Source of the DNA: Paenibacillus dendrobii
GTDB lineage: Bacteria > Bacillota > Bacilli > Paenibacillales > Paenibacillaceae
DNA length: 64,000 nt
NCBI RefSeq assembly: GCF_009807035.1
Contig: NZ_WUBI01000001.1
Span: 2,914,001 to 2,978,000 of the forward strand
Direction: 5' to 3'
Shown here: piece by piece, positions 58,414 through 64,000 of the stretch
Layout of the letters: every line of letters begins with the position of its first letter
Position numbering within the stretch: position 1 is the stretch's first letter
Program-made: the position numbers and the translations under genes
The notes under the pieces: model-generated
Told to the model about the DNA's origin: nothing
What the model saw: only the letters and a program-made list of their open reading frames with translations
Database searches by the model: none

Positions 58414-60768
58414 TTATGCCGATACGTTTGTTGCTTGCTGCTGTTCGAGAACACCTTTATGCGACTTCATGGAGAAGTACACGAGCGTCAATGCCAGGAA
58501 TATGATACCTACGGCGCCCAATACAGCGGCTTGCTGCCACATCAGCGTGAAATCGCCCGTAGATACGACCGCTTTGAAGCCTGTGACACTGTAGGTCATT
58601 GGCAGCAGCGGATTCAGACTCTTCATCCAGTCCGGAATCAGCTCCAGCGGGAACGTACCTGCGCTCGTGGTCAGTTGGAAGATCAGGAGTACGATGACGA
58701 CAAAACGTCCAGGCTGATCCAGCCAGGTAACAATGGCCTGAATCATAAACATAAAGGACAAGCTCGTGATGAATGTAAAGAGATAAAACAGCGGTACGCT
58801 CTGTACATCAAGCTTCAATCCATACAAGAGGACCAGAGCAGACAGTAATGACTGCAATATGCTCATCAGCACGAACGAGAATGTCCGGCTGATAAACCGG
58901 TTGAAGCCTGAAGCTCCGAGAACGGAAGTATCTCTCATCGGAATAACGATCGTAGAAATCAGCGCGCCGACGAATAGGCCAAGGGACAGGAAGTATGGCG
59001 CAAAACCTGTTCCATAGTTAGGAACCTTGGAGAACTTCGTCTCCTCGATATGCACAGGTTCCGCGAACATTTTGAAGTTCTCATCCCCGGCTTTGACTGC
59101 GCCTGTCTTCTCGGCGGCTTCGTTCAGCTTGGAAGCGAGTTCGGTAGAACCCTCCTTCAGCTTGCCGAGTCCTTCTGTCAACTGCCCGGCACCGTTATCC
59201 AGCTGTTTGGAACCGTCGGCAAGAACAGTTACGCCGCTGCCCAGCTGACTCATACCACCTTGCAGCTTGCCTGATCCATCTGCAATTTGTGCCGCGCCGC
59301 TAGACAGCTGTTTGCTGCCATTAACCGCTTCAGCAAGCTTCGTACCGAAGAGCTTCATACCTTGTTCAAGCTTGGATTGGCCTGCTTCGAGCTGGGTCGC
59401 TCCACGAACTAGCTGCTGCTGTCCTTGATGCAGCTGATCCACACCATCTGTCAGCTGCCCTGCACCTTGGCTGAGCTGCGTTGCTCCTTGGCTAAGCTGC
59501 TGCAACCCGTCATGCAGATTGGATGCTCCACCAGAGAGCTGCTGCTGAGACTTATGGAGCTGCGCTGCTCCTTCGCTGAGCTGCTGCTGTCCTTGATGCA
59601 GCTGTTCGCTGCCTCTGGCTACGGCCTGACTCGCTGCAATCAGCTTTTGAACTGCCGGGTTTTGGGCGAGTTCAGGACTTGCCTTGGCTAACTGCTGCAA
59701 CCCCTGCGCCACGCTTTGGGCGCCGGAAGCAACCTCCGCACCGCCTGCTTCGGCAGCTTTCATGCTTTCCGCCAGCTTGGCGCTGCCGGCTTCGGATTGC
59801 TTCAAGCCATCCTGCAGCTTACCGCTGCCATCCAGCGTGGATGACAGACCCGATTGCAATTTGCCGCTGCCGTCTACGGCGGTTTGAAGCCCTGCTTTCA
59901 ATTTGGCGCTTCCCGCTTCGGAAGCGGTCAATCCGTCTTTTAATTGTATGGAACCTTGATGTGCGGAGACAGCTCCCTCTTCAAGCTGCTTATGAGCTGA
60001 CTCAAGCTGACCTAGGCCGCCGGCCAAGGTTGCCGAACCCTCTTTCAGGCTGAGGGCACCTTTTTGCAGATCCCCTGCTCCGCTTGATAGCGGCTGGATA
60101 CCTTCTTGGAGCTTCACCGTTCCGGCTACCATTTTGCCAAGATTCTCTTTCAGCTTGGCAGCACCTTCGTCCAGCTTACCGGCCCCCTCCGAAAGGTCGG
60201 ACGCGCCGCTTCCCGCTTCACCGAGGCCGCTGGATACCGTTTTAATCTGCTCAAACAGTGTTTTGGAATAGGCTTCGGTCACCTTCTCCGATACTTTCGA
60301 CCTGATTTCTTTTACGGCCGTTCCGCCGATTTGGGAAGCCAGAAAGTTATACCCTTCATTCGGCTCGAAAATGATTTCAGAAGGCTGAGGATGTTCATCC
60401 AGTACCGTTGCGGCCTTAGCAGAGAAATCTTCCGGGATCACGATGGTCATATAATACTTGTTATCCTCCATACCTTTCTCCGCTTCATCCCGCGATACGA
60501 ACGTCCATGCAAAATCGTTGCCCTTCTTCAGCTCTTCAACGAGCTCTTCGCCGACCTGCAGCGTTTGGTCTCCGTATTCTGCACCCGTATCCTTATTGAC
60601 AACCGCTACCGGCAGTTGATCCATTTTACCGTAGGGATCCCAAAAGGCTGTCAGGAACAATCCGGCATACATAACCGGAATGCAGAGCACGGCCACCATG
60701 GAAATGAGCAGCTTCCGGTTACGGACGGTCGCAGCCATATCCTTGAAAAATACTGAAAATGACCTCAT
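58414..60768 (-). CDS. yhgE: YhgE/Pip family membrane protein
   Basis: 784 residues from the ATG at 60768 (AAGGAG nine bases before); an in-frame start at 60825 precedes the ribosome site. One N-terminal span (about 20-42), a very long extracellular region rich in repeated LxxGxxxLxxG and LxxGxxQL units (about 190-560) expected to form an elongated coiled coil, and five or six C-terminal spans of the ABC-2 permease type (about 605-770). Relatives include phage infection protein Pip, YhgE and ESX/Type VII components of the EsaA type. Directly downstream of a TetR gene, as yhgD-yhgE in B. subtilis. Confidence 0.92.
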   Translation of the reverse strand: MRSFSVFFKDMAATVRNRKLLISMVAVLCIPVMYAGLFLTAFWDPYGKMDQLPVAVVNKDTGAEYGDQTLQVGEELVEELKKGNDFAWTFVSRDEAEKGMEDNKYYMTIVIPEDFSAKAATVLDEHPQPSEIIFEPNEGYNFLASQIGGTAVKEIRSKVSEKVTEAYSKTLFEQIKTVSSGLGEAGSGASDLSEGAGKLDEGAAKLKENLGKMVAGTVKLQEGIQPLSSGAGDLQKGALSLKEGSATLAGGLGQLESAHKQLEEGAVSAHQGSIQLKDGLTASEAGSAKLKAGLQTAVDGSGKLQSGLSSTLDGSGKLQDGLKQSEAGSAKLAESMKAAEAGGAEVASGAQSVAQGLQQLAKASPELAQNPAVQKLIAASQAVARGSEQLHQGQQQLSEGAAQLHKSQQQLSGGASNLHDGLQQLSQGATQLSQGAGQLTDGVDQLHQGQQQLVRGATQLEAGQSKLEQGMKLFGTKLAEAVNGSKQLSSGAAQIADGSGKLQGGMSQLGSGVTVLADGSKQLDNGAGQLTEGLGKLKEGSTELASKLNEAAEKTGAVKAGDENFKMFAEPVHIEETKFSKVPNYGTGFAPYFLSLGLFVGALISTIVIPMRDTSVLGASGFNRFISRTFSFVLMSILQSLLSALVLLYGLKLDVQSVPLFYLFTFITSLSFMFMIQAIVTWLDQPGRFVVIVLLIFQLTTSAGTFPLELIPDWMKSLNPLLPMTYSVTGFKAVVSTGDFTLMWQQAAVLGAVGIIFLALTLVYFSMKSHKGVLEQQQATNVSA

Positions 60769-60824
60769 GATGTTTCTCTCCTTATATTCTCTATTATTTA
60801 CGAATCGGTAACCCTTAAATACCA

Positions 60825-60851
60825 ATTGACCATTTTGATCAATCAGTCATT
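60825..60851 (-). promoter_or_regulatory. Candidate TetR operator upstream of yhgE
   Basis: ATTGACCATTTTGATCAATCAGTCATT contains ATTGACCAT and AGTCATT, which also flank the sequence upstream of the TetR gene (61579-61613, complementary orientation). TTGA/TCAA symmetry is visible. Binding is inferred from the sharing. Confidence 0.45.
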
Positions 60852-60939
60852 TTAGAGCTAATAAAAACTTCCTTTTTCCGCCGCCTAAGAAATCAGACTG
60901 CGCGTACTTGGAAGCAAGGCTTGCCCCGCTATTCTGATG

Positions 60940-61533
60940 TTATGCGGCACCTCCAGGAGGATTCGCGAGACCATCCGCTAAAAACAATCGGATATAATGA
61001 TGAATTTCCTCTTTGCCAAGGGGCTCCCGGATCTGATTGAAGTCGGAAGTTAAGGCAATGTAGAGCTTGAACATGACAACGGCAACCACTTGCGGATCAC
61101 AAGGCCTGATTTCCCCACTGCTCAGCGCCTTAGTGATTTCCCTCTCCAAGTAATCCAGGATGACACGCTCCAGCTTGGCGATTCCTTCCCTTGCCTTCAA
61201 CGTACCGACATCCCGAACCTCTTGGGATAGCTTGATGTACAGCTCGTGGTCATCCCTGAATTCCAGCAGAGCGTCCAAGACCCTATACAGGTTCTCAAAA
61301 AACGTATGCTCCCGTCTAATCTTGCTCTCGGCCAGTTCCTTCATTTCCACCATGACACGGTACAGAATTTCATCAAACAACTCTTCTTTGTTGGTGAAAA
61401 AAGTATAGATGGTCCCTTTGCCTACATTGGCGATTTTAGCCACCTGCTCCATTGTCGTCGCCTTATATCCAAACAAGGCAAAAGACTGCGCTGCCGCGTG
61501 AAGGATTTCCTTTCTACGATCCACCGCAGGCAT
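60940..61533 (-). CDS. TetR/AcrR family regulator (YhgD-like)
   Basis: 197 residues. The HTH domain reads EILHAAAQSFALFGYKATTMEQVAKIANVGKGTIYTFF in continuous helices (about 9-46), followed by a ligand-binding helical domain with a proline-glycine-rich tail. It should repress yhgE, 170 bases downstream in the same direction, and itself. The ATG is preceded by GGAGGATATG-type sequence. Confidence 0.9.
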   Translation of the reverse strand: MPAVDRRKEILHAAAQSFALFGYKATTMEQVAKIANVGKGTIYTFFTNKEELFDEILYRVMVEMKELAESKIRREHTFFENLYRVLDALLEFRDDHELYIKLSQEVRDVGTLKAREGIAKLERVILDYLEREITKALSSGEIRPCDPQVVAVVMFKLYIALTSDFNQIREPLGKEEIHHYIRLFLADGLANPPGGAA

Positions 61534-61578
61534 ATCCTCCCCCCCTTCCTACTATGATATTGATTTCTTTGTAAACAT

Positions 61579-61613
61579 TAATGACTTAATTCCTAATTCG
61601 GTCATATGGTCAA
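61579..61613 (-). promoter_or_regulatory. Candidate TetR operator upstream of the TetR gene
   Basis: Read on the minus strand: ATTGACCAT at one end and AGTCATT at the other, 35 bases in all, repeating the two half-elements of the yhgE upstream site with 8 additional bases between them. Confidence 0.4.
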
Positions 61614-61785
61614 TTCATACTTTAACATGATCTCCGTTTGCTGGCAACCCTTCCCAGACATTTTTTTCATAATCTTTTCTTTTCAATTTTCATGATGCTG
61701 ACAGCCATCCGGTTGAAATGACAGCCGTTTATGGATTTTTACCATTTCCTCCTGTAAGATAGAGGAAGGAAAAGTGGGTGAAAAC

Positions 61786-62943
61786 ATGCGGAAAAAGAGA
61801 GTGCTGCTGCTGTCTGAGGGTTTCGGCACAGGCCATACACAAGCAGCATACGCGCTGGCGGCCGGGATGAAGAGGCTCGACCCCCATCTGCAGTGTCGCG
61901 TCATCGAACTCGGTAAATTTTTAAATCCGACGATGGGACCCTTGATCCTGTCGGCATACCGCAAAACGGTCAGCAGCAGCCCCAAATTGGTTGGAATGCT
62001 CTACCGCAAGCAATATGATAAATCGCTCAACCGACTGACGAGGCTTGCCTTGCACCGTATTTTCTACACACAGGCTGCTCAAGTCATTAAACAGCTCAAA
62101 CCGGATTTGATCGTATGCACGCATCCTTTTCCCAACGCTGTGATCTCACGCCTCAAGAGGCAAGGATTACATGTGCCGCTTATTACGCTGATAACGGATT
62201 ATGACGTCCACGGTACTTGGGTGAACAAGGAAGTGAATCAATACCTGGTGTCCACGCCCAGAGTCAAGGATCTGCTGCTTCGCCGCAATGTTCCGTCCGC
62301 TTCCATTCAAGTAACCGGCATCCCCGTGCATCCGAACTTTTGGGAAAGAGCAGATAAAAATCAGTTGGCTGTAGAACTTGGATTGAAGCGCATGCCAACG
62401 ATCCTGATCATGAGCGGGGGCTGGGGCGTTTCCTTTAATAAAGAAATGATAAACCTGCTGATTTCCTGGGCGGATCAGATCCAGCTGGTATTCTGTACGG
62501 GCAGCAACGAAAAGCTCCTTCAAAAGATGAAAAATAGCCCCGTTCTCTCACATCCCCATATCCACCTGCTCGGATATACGAAGAACATCGACCAATGGAT
62601 GGATGTATCCGATCTCCTCATCACCAAGCCCGGGGGCATGACATGCACCGAAGGACTGGCCAAAGGGATCCCTATGCTATTTTACGAGGTCATTCCCGGA
62701 CAGGAGGAAGAGAACGGACAATATTTCGTGGAACTTGGGAGTGCGGAAATGATTCATGACCCATACGTCTTGCATCGCTGGAAACATCGTTTGATTCATG
62801 AATACGAGCAAGTGGAACGCAGCAGGCTGAAATCTCTGGTCAGCGCTGAACCTGGCAGCGAACCGTTTTATTGCGCGCAGCAGGTGCTTGAATTATTAAA
62901 GCACGAAGACCCTCATCTTTTATCCCGGAACAGCCGGCTCTAA
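61786..62943 (+). CDS. MGDG synthase/UgtP-type glycosyltransferase
   Basis: 385 residues from the ATG at 61786; a GTG at 61774 with GGAAGGA just upstream is an alternative adding four residues. The GT28-type fold starts with VLLLSEGFGTGHTQAAYALA (MGDG synthase N domain) and has CTHPFPNAVIS, LITDYDVHGTW, ILIMSGGWGVS and the UDP-sugar site LITKPGGMTCTEGLAKGIPM with PGQEEENG. Relatives transfer sugars from UDP-sugars to diacylglycerol or make peptidoglycan precursors. No membrane span, so peripheral membrane association is likely. Glucosyl-diacylglycerol synthesis is the best guess. Confidence 0.88.
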   Translation: MRKKRVLLLSEGFGTGHTQAAYALAAGMKRLDPHLQCRVIELGKFLNPTMGPLILSAYRKTVSSSPKLVGMLYRKQYDKSLNRLTRLALHRIFYTQAAQVIKQLKPDLIVCTHPFPNAVISRLKRQGLHVPLITLITDYDVHGTWVNKEVNQYLVSTPRVKDLLLRRNVPSASIQVTGIPVHPNFWERADKNQLAVELGLKRMPTILIMSGGWGVSFNKEMINLLISWADQIQLVFCTGSNEKLLQKMKNSPVLSHPHIHLLGYTKNIDQWMDVSDLLITKPGGMTCTEGLAKGIPMLFYEVIPGQEEENGQYFVELGSAEMIHDPYVLHRWKHRLIHEYEQVERSRLKSLVSAEPGSEPFYCAQQVLELLKHEDPHLLSRNSRL

Positions 62944-62956
62944 CTTATAAAAACGC

Positions 62957-62998
62957 AAAAACAGCTCCCCCTATATTCGAGGAAGCTGTTTTTTTATC
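62957..62998. terminator. Bidirectional terminator overlapping the end of the next gene
   Basis: AAAAACAGCT pairs with AGCTGTTTTTTT, with a short inner CC/GG helix. It ends the glycosyltransferase transcript; on the minus strand the right arm encodes the last residues of the ferritin-like protein. Confidence 0.88.
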
Positions 62999-63462
62999 AC
63001 TCCGATGAGCCCTTCTTTACTGTTCACCATATTCCCGCTCTCAGACAAATAGCTGCTGTATAGAAATTGCTGCCTTACCGCCCAGCGGGTCTCCCCGTTC
63101 ATGGCGCGCTGGAGCATGCGTTGAAGCTGGGGTTCATGCCAGCTGTCGAGCAGCCATGCATAGAGATCGGCGGCGTTTAGAGCATCGTCAATAGCTGACC
63201 GAAGTCCGGATACATAGTCCTTGGGCGGTTCCACCTTGCTGAACACCGGGTAACAGCCTGTCAATTGATAGTAGAGCCGTGTCCACGCCGCGAGACGTTC
63301 CTTTTGTTTGATTTCAACATGCCTGCCGAAATGTATCCGGTGCTCCGGAGGTGCAAGATGCGAAAGGCGCTGCGCGTAAATCATGGAACGGTACTCTGCC
63401 TGAATGACATACTGCAGGTCGTGAACGGCGATTGGACCGCTTCTGTGACTCCGGTAATCCAT
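62971..63462 (-). CDS. Ferritin-like domain protein (tentative)
   Basis: 163 residues, predicted mostly helical. AVHDLQYVIQAEYRSMIYAQRL, then HVEIKQKERLAAWTRLYYQL and DDALNAADLYAWLLD give repeated Glu/His-containing helices in the pattern of a four-helix ferritin-like bundle, but not all metal ligands can be placed. Last residues IKKQLPRI are encoded by the terminator stem. AGGCGGGAG precedes the ATG. Another reading is a DUF of unknown function common in Paenibacillus. Confidence 0.6.
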   Translation of the reverse strand: MDYRSHRSGPIAVHDLQYVIQAEYRSMIYAQRLSHLAPPEHRIHFGRHVEIKQKERLAAWTRLYYQLTGCYPVFSKVEPPKDYVSGLRSAIDDALNAADLYAWLLDSWHEPQLQRMLQRAMNGETRWAVRQQFLYSSYLSESGNMVNSKEGLIGVIKKQLPRI

Positions 63463-63548
63463 CGGGGCTCCCGCCTTTCCTATAGGCCTAATCCTTCACA
63501 GTATATGCCCATGAAGCGGGGTGGTGTATGTCTGCTCTGAAGAAGGTC

Positions 63549-64000
63549 TTAGAGCTCGAAGCTCTCGCCCGGTTTCAGCGGAAATCCCTTGATGCCTTCC
63601 TGGCTAAGCCGTTCAGAGAACAGAGAACCGTCCTGATGAATGGCCGAGAATGTATTGTAATGAACCGGAAGCACTTTTTCCGCACGCAGCCATTTGGCCG
63701 CCAACAGCGCATCCTCGGGTCCCATGGTCAGCACATCACCGATGGGCAGGGCTGCTGCATCAATCTTGTTCATTTCACCGATCAGACGCATATCGCCAAA
63801 GAGCGCGGTATCGCCCGCATGGAAGAAGGTCTTATCACCCATCGTCAACAAAATGCCCCCGGGTTCCCCGGCATAAATCCAGGAGTCTCCTACCGAAACG
63901 GAAGAACTGTGAAAAGCCAGCGTATATTTAACCTTGAAGCCGTCAAAGGACTGTCTGCCGCCGATGTTCATTCCAAAAGCTTGTACGCCTTGGCTGCGGC
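63549..64000 (-). CDS. UPF0173 metal-dependent hydrolase (partial, 5' end outside window)
   Basis: The open frame reaches the window edge. It runs RSQGVQAFGMNIGGRQSFDGF, then LAFHSSSV, TFFHAGDTALFGDM, IGDVLTMGPEDALLAAKWL and LPVHYNTFSAI, the order of the UPF0173/YtkL family in the metallo-beta-lactamase superfamily; about the last 150 of roughly 226 residues. The internal ATG at 63971 is not the start. His and Asp ligands in FHAGDT and VHYNTF are intact. Substrate unknown. Confidence 0.93.
   Translation of the reverse strand, partial: RSQGVQAFGMNIGGRQSFDGFKVKYTLAFHSSSVSVGDSWIYAGEPGGILLTMGDKTFFHAGDTALFGDMRLIGEMNKIDAAALPIGDVLTMGPEDALLAAKWLRAEKVLPVHYNTFSAIHQDGSLFSERLSQEGIKGFPLKPGESFEL

Noticed and set aside
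59100..60250. CRISPR-like or satellite repeat
   Set aside because: The repetitive DNA is in frame with the YhgE-type coding sequence and reflects its heptad coiled coil; units vary and there are no spacers.

Overview
The window looks like a chromosomal segment of a spore-forming Firmicute, most probably Paenibacillus or a close relative. Reasons: groESL with a CIRCE element, two leucine T-box leaders, the gene neighbourhood tsaE-tsaB-rimI-tsaD / ydiF / moaC / tatA-tatC / groES-groEL that matches the ydi region of Bacillus subtilis, an H-type spore protein, Ku/LigD genes, strong AGGAGG-type ribosome sites and roughly balanced base composition. No rRNA, tRNA, transposase, prophage or CRISPR array was seen. 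Family names come from reading the translations; no database search was possible.

Layout. 1-1361: 5' part of a secreted GH84 beta-N-acetylglucosaminidase that runs off the left edge. 1.7-15.4 kb: housekeeping block with groES-groEL, tatA-tatC, molybdenum-cofactor genes, 5-formyltetrahydrofolate cyclo-ligase, the ABC-F ATPase ydiF, leuA and the tRNA t6A genes tsaE-tsaB-rimI-tsaD. Between ydiF and leuA, which converge, lies a cluster of DnaA boxes flanked by terminators. leuA has a consensus promoter and two T-box riboswitches in series, both apparently reading a CUC leucine codon.

15.6-37.7 kb: a large accessory metabolic region. One seven-gene operon (flavin monooxygenase, Opp/Dpp-type transporter with a fused double ATPase, 14-TM exporter, second flavin monooxygenase) starts at a promoter carrying a 16-bp perfect inverted repeat. 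A second, eleven-gene operon encodes a TcyJLMN-type amino-acid transporter, two luciferase-family monooxygenases, two M20 deacylases, a sarcosine-oxidase-like flavoprotein, a DinB-fold protein and an FMN reductase. A LysR regulator and a divergent GNAT acetyltransferase sit beside it. The set resembles the B. subtilis ytmI and yxe operons and is best read as uptake, N-acetylation, oxidative C-S cleavage and deacylation of S-substituted cysteines or similar organosulfur compounds. The combination with a SoxA-like oxidase and a DinB-like protein is the most novel-looking system here.

37.8-42.4 kb: a kinase-fold protein, then a spore DNA-protection/repair module: an H-type SASP and a 100-aa unknown protein transcribed divergently from ku, a LigD-type ligase and a separate LigD-type polymerase, with sigma-G-like promoters on both sides. 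42.5-49.3 kb: a long imperfect inverted repeat, YitT and YnfA membrane proteins, cardiolipin synthase, an M23 peptidase with a bactofilin, and an ABC-2 transporter. 49.4-52.7 kb: an LCP ligase, a sugar-phosphate transferase and a PilZ-like protein, divergent from an XRE regulator whose promoter region holds four copies of a 15-bp operator. 53-64 kb: glutamate synthase large subunit, a TetR/YhgE pair, an MGDG-type glycosyltransferase, a ferritin-like protein and a partial UPF0173 hydrolase at the right edge.
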